DNA of 64,000 nt from Ruminococcus sp. (GTDB lineage: Bacteria > Bacillota > Clostridia > Oscillospirales > Ruminococcaceae), in assembly GCA_021205185.1 (NCBI GenBank), contig JAJPYB010000010.1:54697-118696 (forward strand), given 5' to 3'. Position 1 is the first letter of the stretch. Every line of letters starts with the position of its first letter. The notes beneath the pieces are model-generated. The model saw only the letters and a program-made list of their open reading frames with translations. It had not been told where the DNA came from and searched no databases. Of this stretch, positions 42,341 to 51,721 are shown one piece after another. The position numbers and the translations under genes are program-made.

Positions 42341-42988
42341 TTGGCAAGCACGAGAAAAACTATGAAATTTATTATTACAATCAGCCGTGAATTTGGAAGC
42401 GGCGGAAGAGAAATTGGACAAAAGCTTGCCGGAGAGTTTGGTATTCCTTTTTACGACAAGGAGCTTCTGGCGAGAGCTTCAAAGGACAGCGGAATCTGCG
42501 AGGACCTGTTTTACAGAAACGACGAGTCGCACAGCAACAGCTTGCTTTATTCTCTTGTAATGGGAACCTTCCCAACGACAGGAGATGGAAAAATCAGAGC
42601 TGATATGCCGCTTAACCACAAGCTTTTCTTAGCTCAGTTTGACGCAATTAAAAATATTGCCGAGGAGGGCCCTTGCGTTCTTGTTGGAAGATGCGCTGAT
42701 TATGTCCTGAGAGAGGAAAAGAACGTAATTCACTTCTTTATCAACGCAGATCTTGCCGCTAAGAAGAAGAGAATTTTAGAGCGCTATGATATTGAAAAGG
42801 ATAAGGCTCTTGACTTTATTAAAAAGACTGACAAGAACAGAGCTAATTACTACAACTACTATTCCGATATGAAGTGGGGCGAGGCGAAGAACTACGATCT
42901 TTGCGTAAACTCGTCTGCACTTGGCGTTGACGGAACTGTAAAGCTTCTTAAAACATTTATTGAGGTTAAAGAGCAAATGAGCAAGTAG
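42341..42988 (+). CDS. Cytidylate kinase-like protein
   Basis: P-loop kinase of the cytidylate-kinase-like family. The conserved core starts at ATG 42362 with MKFIITISREFGSGGREIG and continues with PFYDKELL and VLVGRCADYVL; the lid segment carries KKKRILERYD. The ribosome site GGGAGGAG (42322-42329) is 33 nt before that ATG but 12 nt before a TTG at 42341, so TTG is the probable start (about 215 residues), unless the GTGCTT/AAGCAC hairpin in between brings the ATG closer. The substrate is unknown; it differs from the housekeeping Cmk. Confidence 0.8.
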   Translation: MASTRKTMKFIITISREFGSGGREIGQKLAGEFGIPFYDKELLARASKDSGICEDLFYRNDESHSNSLLYSLVMGTFPTTGDGKIRADMPLNHKLFLAQFDAIKNIAEEGPCVLVGRCADYVLREEKNVIHFFINADLAAKKKRILERYDIEKDKALDFIKKTDKNRANYYNYYSDMKWGEAKNYDLCVNSSALGVDGTVKLLKTFIEVKEQMSK

Positions 42989-43006
42989 GTCTTTTTAGGA
43001 AACGAA

Positions 43007-43039
43007 AAACGAGCCGCATTCATAACGTGTGGCTCGTTT
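43007..43039. terminator. Bidirectional terminator
   Basis: Stem AAACGAGCC / GGCTCGTTT with additional inner pairs, flanked by A and T tracts; separates the convergent kinase-like and pduL genes. Confidence 0.88.
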
Positions 43040-43059
43040 TAGCTTATTATGTAGATAAA

Positions 43060-43650
43060 TTACTTGCAGGGGCAAATGTCAACAATTTCACCCATTTGAT
43101 CTCTTGCGGCGCCTACTGCGTTTGACTCGTCAGTATCAATGTGCATAGCTTTAGCGAAGTTGTCGGAAACTCTGCAAACTACGTCGCCTAAAATAGCTTT
43201 TCTTTCAGGAGTGTCAATCTTTACGCATACTACCTGCTTGTCGCTGACGCCAAGCTCCTCAGCGTCGGCAGGCGTTAAGTGAATGTGTCTTTTAGCAACG
43301 ATAACGCCCTCAGAGATTTCAACCTCTCCGCAAGGTCCTATTATCTTGCAAGCTCCGCTTCCTGCGATGTCGCCCGATTCTCTGATAGGAGCCGCAATTC
43401 CAATGCTTCTTGCGTCTGTGGCTGAAAGCTCAACCTGAGTTGCCTTTCTTACAGGTCCTAAAATTGAAACGCCTGCAAGCTCCTTTTTAGGTCCGACAAC
43501 AGTAACTCTTTCCTCGCAAGCAAACTGTCCGGGCTGTGAAAGATCCTTCTTCTTTGTAAGGGTAGTTCCCTTTCCGAAAAGAATTTCGAGATGCTCTTCA
43601 GTAACGTGAACGTGTCTTGCTGAGGTTTCAACAATAAAATTTTTAGCCAT
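43060..43650 (-). CDS. pduL: Phosphate propanoyltransferase (PduL)
   Basis: Phosphotransacylase of 196 residues, unrelated to Pta, converting acyl-CoA and phosphate to acyl phosphate. The two-barrel metal sites are clear: ARHVHVT at the N-terminus and KRHIHLTP near residue 122, plus MHIDTDESNA near the C-terminus. There is no encapsulation peptide and no microcompartment genes are nearby, so it probably works in acetate or propionate metabolism in the cytosol, as stand-alone PduL does in other clostridia. AGAGAGGG precedes the ATG. Confidence 0.94.
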   Translation of the reverse strand: MAKNFIVETSARHVHVTEEHLEILFGKGTTLTKKKDLSQPGQFACEERVTVVGPKKELAGVSILGPVRKATQVELSATDARSIGIAAPIRESGDIAGSGACKIIGPCGEVEISEGVIVAKRHIHLTPADAEELGVSDKQVVCVKIDTPERKAILGDVVCRVSDNFAKAMHIDTDESNAVGAARDQMGEIVDICPCK

Positions 43651-43725
43651 ATTTATTCCCTCTCTTTGAGTTTTTTGTACATTCCAATTTTACTACTGAT
43701 TTCAAAAGAAGTCAATAGAAATTTG

Positions 43726-43754
43726 TTGACTAAAAGCTAAAAATGTATTACAAT
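43726..43754 (+). promoter_or_regulatory. Promoter of the prepilin peptidase gene
   Basis: TTGACT (43726-43731), 17-nt spacer, TACAAT (43749-43754), 26 nt before the ATG. Confidence 0.7.
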
Positions 43755-43780
43755 GTTATTTACTAAGGGAGGCGTAAATA

Positions 43781-44578
43781 ATGCTCTATCTTGCATATTT
43801 TATAATATACGCATTTATATTCATTTTCGGAGCTATTATCGGAAGCTTTTTAAACGTCTGCATTTACAGACTTCCAACAGGCGAGTCGATAGTTACAGGC
43901 GGTTCGCATTGTATGACCTGCAAGGAGAAGATTAAAAAATACGATCTTATACCGATTGTAAGCTACATAATATTAAAGGGTAAATGCCGGAGCTGCGGCG
44001 CAAAAATTTCGCCGAGATATATGATAGTAGAAGCTTTGACAGGCGTGCTTTATGTCTTGACATTTGCGTATTTTGGAATAAACAGCTACGTGGAAGCGGC
44101 TCTTGTGTGTATGCTTCTTTCTTGCTTGATTATAGTATTCTTTATGGATTTGGATACCTGTCTTATAAATATGCCTGTTGTCGGAGGAATAGGCTTGCTC
44201 GCAGTTATTAAGCTTGTGCTGACCTTAACTGGTGCTGCTGAGTTTTCAAATCCGCTTTCGTGGCAGTATACGCTCTTTGGCGCATTGGTTATAAGCGTAC
44301 CGTTTTTGCTGATTTTCCTGTTTTCAAAGGGTAAGGCGCTCGGCTTTGGAGATGTAATGCTGGTGCTTGCGGGCGGCGCATATTTAGGACTTAAAGCGGC
44401 GATTATAGCGGCTTTCATTGGACTTATCACAGGAAGCGTTGCAGGACTGATTTCAAAGCACAGGTCTGGGAGCAGTATGTTTGCGTTTGGCCCCTGGCTT
44501 TCGTTAGGAATTGCGGTAGCTGCGTTTTTCGGAGATTATTTGGCGGACCTTTATCTGACAATAAGCGGTCTTAAATAG
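43781..44578 (+). CDS. Type IV prepilin peptidase (A24)
   Basis: Membrane aspartic protease of 265 residues that cleaves, and may methylate, type IV pilin-like precursors. The N-terminal domain has GSFLNVCIYRLP and a zinc site of two CxxC pairs (CMTC and CRSC), as in bifunctional PilD/ComC enzymes. The catalytic aspartates lie in FFMDLDTCLI (about 125) and GFGDVML (about 187). No pilin or assembly genes are in the window, so its substrates are encoded elsewhere. Confidence 0.93.
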   Translation: MLYLAYFIIYAFIFIFGAIIGSFLNVCIYRLPTGESIVTGGSHCMTCKEKIKKYDLIPIVSYIILKGKCRSCGAKISPRYMIVEALTGVLYVLTFAYFGINSYVEAALVCMLLSCLIIVFFMDLDTCLINMPVVGGIGLLAVIKLVLTLTGAAEFSNPLSWQYTLFGALVISVPFLLIFLFSKGKALGFGDVMLVLAGGAYLGLKAAIIAAFIGLITGSVAGLISKHRSGSSMFAFGPWLSLGIAVAAFFGDYLADLYLTISGLK

Positions 44579-44640
44579 CCAACAAGATTTAATGAATTGC
44601 ATTTTTGACCAATTTTTTGTAATATCTGGTACTGCAAATG

Positions 44641-44669
44641 TTGACAGAATGACAAAAATGTGATAATAT
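44641..44669 (+). promoter_or_regulatory. Promoter of the EAL protein gene
   Basis: TTGACA (44641-44646), 17-nt spacer, TAATAT (44664-44669). The leader (about 120 nt) contains a perfect 10-bp hairpin AAATATGCTT / AAGCATATTT (about 44710-44739) without a U-tract. Confidence 0.75.
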
Positions 44670-44794
44670 AAAGTTATATAGAAATGATTTTCACAATGTT
44701 GATAGTTTAAAATATGCTTTTTTGGGTTTTAAGCATATTTCAGACATATAAAACTAATGTAAACGGTGCAACAGTTTTACGGAGGATGATAATT

Positions 44795-46531
44795 GTGACC
44801 GGAGTAAGTACCAAAACGATGCTAAGTGTGCCATGTGCTGAGCTGTACACCGAAATCGAATCCGGAAAAATAGTTAAGTGCAATAAAAACTTCCTTTCGC
44901 TTATAGGACTTGACCCTGATCAACCGCTGTCGAGAGATTTATATTCTTACGATTACCTGGATCGCTCTGAGCGTGTTGACCTCAGGAAAGCTTTAGAGGT
45001 TCAGAAAAGTGAGGGAGAGTTCAGAGGACTATGCTATCTTCACAGAATAAAGAAGATTAACGGCGGCTATGTTGTCGCAATAGGAATTTCGAGAGTTTGC
45101 GAATACAATACCGACAATGCGTATACGACAATTGTTGATATAAGTGAGTTTTACGACGACAAAGACACGATCCGCCATAGCGGACATTATTCCGGAAAGA
45201 TTTCAGAGGTTTACGAAAGCACCCTGAAAAAGGCGAAGCTTAAGGAAGCGGATAAGTCTGCGGCAAAAGATGCTGTCACCAGACTTATGAACTATACAAG
45301 CTTTAAGGCTGAGGTTACTGCATTTTTAAAGAGCAGAGATAAGTCCAGGACTGCGGCGATAGCGTATTTTGACATCAACAACTTTGCGTATATAAACGAG
45401 AACTTTGGCTTCTCAGCAGGAAATGAAATTCTTTGCGATACAGCAAAAATGCTTTATAAGAACGCAAATGTTTTAGCGTCTACAAGAATACATTCGGACT
45501 TCTTTGCCGTAGCGGTTGAGGGTGAGAGTGAGGATTCTGTATTAAAGCGTATAGACAAGTTTGAAAAGCTGTTTGCGTTGCTTAATTCTCAAAAGTACCC
45601 GAGAAGTGAGCTTACGCTTTCAATCGGCGTATACTTCATAAAGGACGAGGATAAAAACGCAAGAGTTGTAATTGACAACGCCAATCTTGCAAGACGTCAT
45701 ATAAAGGGAACAAGGCGTAAGAGAGTTTGCGTATTCCAGGACGTTTTCAAGGAGCAAAGAGCTATGGAGCAGCAAATTCGCTCAACCATACATCAGGCTA
45801 TTGAGGACGGAGAGATTGAAGCCTTCCTGCAGCCTAAATTTTCTTGCAGCAGAATGGAAATAATCGGAGCGGAAGCGCTTGCTCGTTGGAGAAACGAGGA
45901 CGGAAGCTACAAGCAGCCGTTTATGTTCATTCCGGTTTTGGAGAACGCAGGCTATATAGTTGATCTGGATTTTGAAATTTACAGACAGGTTCTGTCGCTT
46001 ATAAGAAGCTGGATTGACCACGGCGTGGAGCCGTTGCCGGTTTCGGTAAACTTTTCAAGAATACACAACAACTATCCGGACTTTGTTCAAAAGGTTATAA
46101 ACCTGACGAAGGAATATGACATTGACCCGAAGTATATTGAAATTGAATTTACCGAGAGCAATATTGCAAGAGATCCTGACGTGACTTTCAAAAATATGAA
46201 GCAGTTCGCTGAGTTCGGCTTTAAGATTGATATGGACGACTTCGGAACCGGCTATTCGTCGCTTAGCTTTCTGCGTGACGCTCCTGTTGACATTGTTAAG
46301 GTTGACAAGACCTTCGTCGATCAGGTTTTAGAATCGCCGAAGGATCAGAAGTATGTTCAGGAGCTTTGCAAGCTGATTGAATCTACCGGTAAGGACGTTT
46401 TGCTTGAAGGCGTCGAGAAGAAGGAGCAGGCGGAGTTTTTCAAGTCCTGCGGATTTGATATGGCTCAGGGCTGGCTTTTCGATAAGGCAATTCCTATTGA
46501 TAACTTCAATCAAAAGTATATGTACAATTAA
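44795..46531 (+). CDS. Cyclic-di-GMP phosphodiesterase with degenerate GGDEF
   Basis: Signalling protein of 578 residues. A PAS-like N-terminus (about 10-130) precedes a GGDEF-fold domain (about 155-310) in which the active-site motif reads RIHSDFF in place of RxGGDEF, so cyclase activity is unlikely. The EAL domain (about 325-575) looks active: GAEALARW, SVNFSR, IEIEFTES, DMDDFGTGYSSL, VKVDK and LLEGVE. It should hydrolyse c-di-GMP, with the GGDEF fold perhaps as a GTP or regulatory module. There are no membrane helices. GGAGG is nine nt before GTG 44795; the frame upstream is open but unsupported. Confidence 0.9.
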   Translation: MTGVSTKTMLSVPCAELYTEIESGKIVKCNKNFLSLIGLDPDQPLSRDLYSYDYLDRSERVDLRKALEVQKSEGEFRGLCYLHRIKKINGGYVVAIGISRVCEYNTDNAYTTIVDISEFYDDKDTIRHSGHYSGKISEVYESTLKKAKLKEADKSAAKDAVTRLMNYTSFKAEVTAFLKSRDKSRTAAIAYFDINNFAYINENFGFSAGNEILCDTAKMLYKNANVLASTRIHSDFFAVAVEGESEDSVLKRIDKFEKLFALLNSQKYPRSELTLSIGVYFIKDEDKNARVVIDNANLARRHIKGTRRKRVCVFQDVFKEQRAMEQQIRSTIHQAIEDGEIEAFLQPKFSCSRMEIIGAEALARWRNEDGSYKQPFMFIPVLENAGYIVDLDFEIYRQVLSLIRSWIDHGVEPLPVSVNFSRIHNNYPDFVQKVINLTKEYDIDPKYIEIEFTESNIARDPDVTFKNMKQFAEFGFKIDMDDFGTGYSSLSFLRDAPVDIVKVDKTFVDQVLESPKDQKYVQELCKLIESTGKDVLLEGVEKKEQAEFFKSCGFDMAQGWLFDKAIPIDNFNQKYMYN

Positions 46532-46536
46532 AAGAC

Positions 46537-46571
46537 AATGCCACTCATTAAAAACGATGAGTGGCATTTTT
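46537..46571. terminator. Terminator after the EAL gene
   Basis: Perfect 12-bp stem AATGCCACTCAT / ATGAGTGGCATT, 8-nt loop, then TTTTT. Confidence 0.92.
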
Positions 46572-46630
46572 GCGTCCTAAAAATAAAAGCACCTCTGCAA
46601 ATTACGGCAGAGGTGCTTGATTTTGAAGTT

Positions 46631-47242
46631 CTATTTTTCTTCATTATCACTTTCAGCGTTGCCCGCTTCATCAGCGTCGTCTGTCGCTTCATCAATATGA
46701 TAATTCGGATTTTGAATAATCGGGTCAAGGCTTGGGTAGCGTTTTACATAAACAACGTGCGCTATGCAATAGGAAGCTGCCGCTAAAACTATCGGCGGAA
46801 CAATTCCGACCATTACAGCAGTAACATAATCGTCATTAAAGGCGGTTAGCAGCCATTTGCAGGGGAAGTAGAATCCTTCAAACGCCAGCAGCGCATTGTC
46901 ACGCGCGTTATCCATAAAGAATATTGGAATAACGTATACTGCAAACATAAACACGGAAACGATGAAAATCATATATCCTTCAAATTCACCGTAAGCAGAA
47001 TGTCTTTTACCGTCGCTGTAAAACAAAACTACTAAAATTACTATTATAACGCACCACGCCAAGACCGACCAGATTCCGCTTGAAAAAAGTCTTTGCCGAA
47101 AGCTGCTCTCGCCGAAGGACGGAACAATCAGGTTTAAAATCCAAGCGAAAAGAGTTGTCGAAACAACGCTTGAAAATACGTTTATCAGCAATAGTAAAAG
47201 CACTCGTGAAATTGTGTAAAACAAACCCTTTGAATATGTCAT
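46631..47242 (-). CDS. Multi-pass membrane protein
   Basis: Protein of 203 residues with about five hydrophobic helices and an acidic C-terminal tail (about 180-203). I do not recognise a family. GGAG nine nt upstream supports ATG 47242; an upstream TTG lies inside the ribosome site. It begins two nt after the stop of the nucleotidyltransferase gene and is probably co-transcribed with it, which could point to a cell-envelope role. Confidence 0.65.
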   Translation of the reverse strand: MTYSKGLFYTISRVLLLLLINVFSSVVSTTLFAWILNLIVPSFGESSFRQRLFSSGIWSVLAWCVIIVILVVLFYSDGKRHSAYGEFEGYMIFIVSVFMFAVYVIPIFFMDNARDNALLAFEGFYFPCKWLLTAFNDDYVTAVMVGIVPPIVLAAASYCIAHVVYVKRYPSLDPIIQNPNYHIDEATDDADEAGNAESDNEEK

Positions 47243-47244
47243 AG

Positions 47245-48147
47245 TTATTCGCTCCAAAGATTTTCAGGATATACCCCTTCATCTACCAGCTTTTTAATTT
47301 CCTGCTCAACGTAAGCCTTGTCCTCAGCGTAAGTTACGCCGAACCACTTATCGTGAGATTTTAAAACGTCAACGTCTACCGAGCCGCTCTTTAAAAGCTT
47401 CCCGATAATAATCGGAATTAAAAACTCAGCCTTCTCCTCATTTATTTTTTCCTTTAGAAATTCTTCAAACTCGCACTCAAGCGTATTTAAAAACTCAGGC
47501 GGACAGCCCCACATATTCATAGAAACTACTGCATCCTCGCTTATGGACTTATCATCTCTGCTTGAAATGCTGCCGTCTGCAAGGCGTTCAAGCTCGTAGG
47601 TTTCCTTGATGTCGGTGAGCTTTCCGTTTTCGGTTTTGCAAACGCCCCTTGTTACAGTTCCATTTTCGCTAAGGGTATTTTTAAGTATAAATCCTACAAG
47701 GCAAAGGCTTTTCTTGTCAGCCTTCTCGGAAATCAAGTATTCGTGCGCTACCTTAAAAGCCTCAGTACCGTAATAGTCGTCAGCGTTAATAATAGCGAAA
47801 GGCTCGTGTATAAGCTCTTTAGCTGACAAAACTGCGTGTCCTGTTCCCCAGGGCTTTGTTCTTTCCTTCGGGCAGGTAAAGCCTGAGGGCAAATCTTCGA
47901 TTGATTGAAAAGCGTATTCGATATTGACGTGGCTTGAAAGTCTGTCGCCGATAGCTTCTTTAAACTGCTCCTCAATGTCCTTTCTTATAATGAAAATAAT
48001 TTTGTTAAATCCGGCACGAACGGCGTCATATACCGAATAGGCCATAATTATTTCATCGTTCGGCCCAACCTTAGCGAGCTGCTTTATTCCTTTTCCAAAG
48101 CGGCTTCCGAGTCCTGCCGCCATAATAACCAATGTAGTGTTTTTCAT
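47245..48147 (-). CDS. Sugar-phosphate nucleotidyltransferase-like protein
   Basis: Protein of 300 residues with the nucleotidyltransferase opening LVIMAAGLGSRFGKGIKQL (residues 5-23, nucleotide-binding loop) and a FAIINADDYYG motif (about 110) carrying the metal-binding Asp. This is the fold of glucose-1-phosphate or related nucleotidyltransferases and MobA-like enzymes. The product sugar or alcohol is unknown. ATG 48147 follows GGAGGAG; the frame upstream is unsupported. Confidence 0.85.
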   Translation of the reverse strand: MKNTTLVIMAAGLGSRFGKGIKQLAKVGPNDEIIMAYSVYDAVRAGFNKIIFIIRKDIEEQFKEAIGDRLSSHVNIEYAFQSIEDLPSGFTCPKERTKPWGTGHAVLSAKELIHEPFAIINADDYYGTEAFKVAHEYLISEKADKKSLCLVGFILKNTLSENGTVTRGVCKTENGKLTDIKETYELERLADGSISSRDDKSISEDAVVSMNMWGCPPEFLNTLECEFEEFLKEKINEEKAEFLIPIIIGKLLKSGSVDVDVLKSHDKWFGVTYAEDKAYVEQEIKKLVDEGVYPENLWSE

Positions 48148-48289
48148 GCTTCTCCTCCATACATGGATTTTTAATATATTTCCCCCAATATATGTATACC
48201 AATTAAACCCCACATAAGTATATACCACATTAAAATGGAATAGTCAATGCCAAAACCGAAAAAAGACACAAATTTGTTTAAATTAACGC

Positions 48290-49525
48290 TTAGCGTAAAA
48301 ATTCTGCCGCTATAACGCTTTGCGTCTGGCTTTCAAAATCCTCAATGCTTATAGAATTTCCGTTGTAGCCGTTTAAAACGTGCTTGCTTGCAAGCTCGTC
48401 TGTATAGTCAGAAAGCTTGTAAATTTTGTATCCGTATCGCTCAGATTCAATGTTGCTTTGATTTCCTTCAAAGTGAATGACAAGCGGCGTCCAATGGACA
48501 TTTTCAATTTTGATTCCATCAGAGCTTTTTACGACATCAAGCGAGAGCAGTCCCGACAAAGAATTATCGTCAAGCAGCATTCCGCCCAAAAAGTTGCCTA
48601 AAGAATAAGCGCACAAAACCTGTCTGCCGTCGCTTGTTTCAATCCATTCTACAGGCTGAATAACGTGCGGGTGAGTGCCTATTATAATGTCTGCGCCGCA
48701 GTCGGCTAAATACTGAGCGTAGTAGGTCTGGAAATCGTCCGTTTCGTAACTGTTTTCCGTTCCCCAGTGAGCCGACACTACAACGACGTCTGAAACCGCC
48801 TTTGCGTTTTGAATTTTTTGCTTTATGTATTCGTCGTCGTCAAAGGTCGATACGCTGTAGCTGTTCGGAGCCGTCAGACCGTTTGTGCTTTCTGTAAATG
48901 AAACGAGCGAGAATTTAATTCCGTTTCGCTCAATTATACTGACGGCGTTTTGCTCGTCATCGCTTGAATATATTCCGTCGTGGCAGAGATTCAATTCGTC
49001 AAAGATATAAACTGCGTTGTCAATGCCCTCCTGTCCGACATCGAGAGCGTGATTTGTAGCAAGATTTACCATATCAAAGCCTGTATCCTTTAAAGCTTCG
49101 GAAACTTCAAATGGCGAGTTAAATAAAGGGTAGCCTGAAAGTCCTAAATCATACCCTCCGACAATAGTTTCCTGATTTACAAACGCTAAATCGTAGCTTT
49201 CAATGTCCGATTTTATCTCGCTGTAAAATGAAGTAAAGTCGTACTTTCCGTCGCCGTCTTCTCCTGAATATCCGTCAGCTTCCTTGTAAATTGTTTCGTG
49301 AATAAGGTTGTCGCCGACGGCGCAAAAGGAAACCCTTTGCTCGTCGCTCGCATTATCGTTATCGTCGTTATCCTTGCTGGAGGTTTTAACTACCGATTGA
49401 GTAGCAGTCGTACTATCCTCAGATTCGCTTGAAGCGCTTGATTCAGTATTGCTCGAAGCCGCTTCCTGCGAGCAGCCGCAAAGTGCAAGCGCTGTGACAA
49501 TCAGCACCAAAAATTTCTTCACCAT
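48290..49525 (-). CDS. CapA/PgsA-family lipoprotein
   Basis: Surface lipoprotein of 411 residues. The signal peptide ends LCGC, followed by a Ser/Glu/Thr-rich linker (about 22-65) and a PGA_cap metallophosphatase-like domain: FCAVGDNLIH, VNQETIVGG, NLATNHALD, SAHWGTE and GTHPHVIQ give the metal-binding Asp/Asn/His set. Relatives take part in poly-gamma-glutamate capsule anchoring or are stand-alone phosphatases; no capBC genes are near, so polymer synthesis is not implied. ATG 49525 begins the lipoprotein signal; a longer frame overlaps the upstream gene. Confidence 0.85.
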   Translation of the reverse strand: MVKKFLVLIVTALALCGCSQEAASSNTESSASSESEDSTTATQSVVKTSSKDNDDNDNASDEQRVSFCAVGDNLIHETIYKEADGYSGEDGDGKYDFTSFYSEIKSDIESYDLAFVNQETIVGGYDLGLSGYPLFNSPFEVSEALKDTGFDMVNLATNHALDVGQEGIDNAVYIFDELNLCHDGIYSSDDEQNAVSIIERNGIKFSLVSFTESTNGLTAPNSYSVSTFDDDEYIKQKIQNAKAVSDVVVVSAHWGTENSYETDDFQTYYAQYLADCGADIIIGTHPHVIQPVEWIETSDGRQVLCAYSLGNFLGGMLLDDNSLSGLLSLDVVKSSDGIKIENVHWTPLVIHFEGNQSNIESERYGYKIYKLSDYTDELASKHVLNGYNGNSISIEDFESQTQSVIAAEFLR

Positions 49526-49535
49526 AAGTCTTACC

Positions 49536-50048
49536 TTATCTTTCTTTGCGGCGCATAAGACCTGTTCTGTCAAGCAGTATTGCAATAAGCGGAAGTAAAA
49601 CTATCTCTATTACAATTCCCGGAATGCAGCAGTAGACTACATCGTAAAGGATTGAAGTTGACGAATAGTTTACAAGCAGTCGCATCATAATTCCGTAAGC
49701 TGTTTTTCCAAGATACATCGACAGAATAAGAGAAAGGTATACGTTTTGGCACATAACCTTAAAGAATACACCGCACGCTACGCCAAAAACAATATATTCA
49801 ACGGCTATTGCAAAGGCGTCGGGGTTCATAGTTGGTGAATTGAATAAAAGCGAGCATAAAACAGGTGCCGCCGCACCGGCAATTGCGCCTAAAACGGGAC
49901 CGCAAAGTAAGCCGCAAAGTAAAATTGGAATTTCCATAGCGCAAAGGTATCCTCCAAAGAGAATAACTCCGCCAAAAGACCTGTAAAAAATTATTGAAAA
50001 CGCAAGCAAAAGAGCTGCCACTAACAGATTTTTAACGCTGACCTTCAT
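49536..50048 (-). CDS. ECF transporter S component, substrate unknown
   Basis: Membrane protein of 170 residues with about five or six helices, including the LGAIAGAAAPVLCSLLF stretch seen in substrate-capture subunits of ECF transporters. It would pair with the shared EcfAAT module elsewhere. The ligand is not evident; the downstream CapA-like gene does not help. The leader before ATG 50048 carries AGGAG. Confidence 0.7.
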   Translation of the reverse strand: MKVSVKNLLVAALLLAFSIIFYRSFGGVILFGGYLCAMEIPILLCGLLCGPVLGAIAGAAAPVLCSLLFNSPTMNPDAFAIAVEYIVFGVACGVFFKVMCQNVYLSLILSMYLGKTAYGIMMRLLVNYSSTSILYDVVYCCIPGIVIEIVLLPLIAILLDRTGLMRRKER

Positions 50049-50116
50049 AAGTTTACTCCTTTGTGATTAGTTATCACAATATATATTACCACAGCGGCGA
50101 AAAAAAAGACAAGTGA

Positions 50117-51493
50117 TTATTCGTCCAAATCGGTAATATTGTCATCGTCAGAGGACATATCCAGAAGGCTTTGACTCTTAGAGCTGTCCGTCAGGGTTGT
50201 AACGCTTCTTAGCTTTCTGTTAATAGCTCTTGTTCTTCTTCCTACAAGATTATCAAGCTCATTGCTTGCAGAGTTCAGCTTCTTCTGAGTAGCTGTAATT
50301 ACCTCTTCAAACTTTACAAATTCCGTCTTGACAGCAGACAGAATCTCCCATACCTCGCTCGAACGCTTTTGGATGGCGAGAGTTTTAAAGCCCATTTGCA
50401 GGCTGTTCAAAAGCGCCGCCATAGTGCTGGGACCTGCGATGTTTACCTTGTAAAGCTTCTGAAGCTCCTCAACAAGACCTCTGTTTACAACCTCCGAGTA
50501 AAGTCCCTCAAAGGGTAAAAAGAGAATAGCAAATTCCGTCGTGTCAGGAACGGATATGTACTTTGTGCTTATATCCTTAGCCTCTGATTTAACTGTGTTT
50601 ACAAGCGCCTTAGCAGCGGCGTCAATCTGAGCCTTGTCGCCGGTATCGTAGGCGTCAAGCAGAGCCTGGTACGTATCTCCTGGGAATTTTGAATCGATAG
50701 GCAGGTATACAAACCTGTCGTCGTCGGCAGGCAACTTAATCGCAAACTCAACTCGCTTGCCGCTTCCTTTTTTTGTTTCAACATTTTCCTCATACTGTTC
50801 AGGAGCTAAAATCTCGCTTAGTATTGCGCCAAGCTGAATTTCGCCCATAATTCCTCTCGTCTTTACGTTAGAAAGAACCTTTTTGAGATCACCGACATTT
50901 GCAGCGATAGTTTGCATTTCGCCAAGACCCTTGTATACCGCTTCGAGCCGTTCGCTTACGAGCTTGAACGATTCGCTCATACGAGCTTCAAGAGTCTTTT
51001 GCAGCTTTTCATCGACGACGCTTCTCATTTCGTCAAGCTTTTTGGAGTTTTCGTCCTGAAGTGATGAAAGCCGTTTTTCAACAGTTCCTCTGATTCCTTC
51101 AAGCTTTTGCTCGTTAAGTTCGGAGAAGGTTTTAAACCTTTGCTCCTGAGAAATAAAGCTGTCCGAAACGGTCTTTTGCAGAGCGTTTTGCTTGTCGTTC
51201 AGGTTATTGTCGATAGCGGATATTCTTTCAGCTACCGTTTGATTCAGATCCTTTTGATTGTTGCTTATAATTTCGCCGAGCGATTTCATAGAATTAGCAG
51301 TCGTCTGATTAAGCTCCTGCCTGAAAGAAGAAAGCTCACGCTCTTGTTTTTCCTCTAAAAGCGCAAGCCGGCTTAAAATCTCAGCTGAGCTGTCGTCAGA
51401 GCCTTTCCTTGAAAGCTTAATAAGGCTGATAATACCAATGATAAGCAGCAAGACTGAGAGCACAATCAAAATAATCGGTAAAATAAGTTCCAT
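50117..51493 (-). CDS. rmuC: DNA recombination protein RmuC
   Basis: RmuC family protein of 458 residues. An N-terminal membrane anchor (1-27) is followed by a long coiled coil (about 35-195) and the RmuC domain with GEIQLGAILSEILAPEQYEENVETK and LPIDSKFPGDTYQALLDA (nuclease-like fold). RmuC limits inversions at short repeats in E. coli. AAGGAAGG precedes the ATG. Confidence 0.93.
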   Translation of the reverse strand: MELILPIILIVLSVLLLIIGIISLIKLSRKGSDDSSAEILSRLALLEEKQERELSSFRQELNQTTANSMKSLGEIISNNQKDLNQTVAERISAIDNNLNDKQNALQKTVSDSFISQEQRFKTFSELNEQKLEGIRGTVEKRLSSLQDENSKKLDEMRSVVDEKLQKTLEARMSESFKLVSERLEAVYKGLGEMQTIAANVGDLKKVLSNVKTRGIMGEIQLGAILSEILAPEQYEENVETKKGSGKRVEFAIKLPADDDRFVYLPIDSKFPGDTYQALLDAYDTGDKAQIDAAAKALVNTVKSEAKDISTKYISVPDTTEFAILFLPFEGLYSEVVNRGLVEELQKLYKVNIAGPSTMAALLNSLQMGFKTLAIQKRSSEVWEILSAVKTEFVKFEEVITATQKKLNSASNELDNLVGRRTRAINRKLRSVTTLTDSSKSQSLLDMSSDDDNITDLDE

Positions 51494-51571
51494 AGCTTAT
51501 TTTCCTTCCTTGACTTTTTGCCATATTTGTGTGATAATAGAATTGCCGAAGGGGCGCTAAAGCCTAAGGCT

Positions 51572-51721
51572 TTATGCGATGTGCTTTTCAGGAGACGCTT
51601 CTCCTTGCTCGGTTGATGAATCGGAAACATCGTCCGGCGAATAAAACGCCATCTCCATTAAATTCACAGCGCATGAAACCACTATGGCGCTAAGCCCCAG
51701 AATTGCAATCAGTTCAAACAT
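51572..51721 (-). CDS. Small single-pass membrane protein
   Basis: Predicted peptide of 49 residues starting at ATG 51721 with AGGAGAGG upstream. One hydrophobic helix (about 2-22, beginning FELIAILGLSAIVVSC) is followed by a polar acidic tail. No family recognised. It lies upstream of rmuC and could be a separate small transcript. A longer frame to 51799 has no ribosome site. Confidence 0.5.
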   Translation of the reverse strand: MFELIAILGLSAIVVSCAVNLMEMAFYSPDDVSDSSTEQGEASPEKHIA

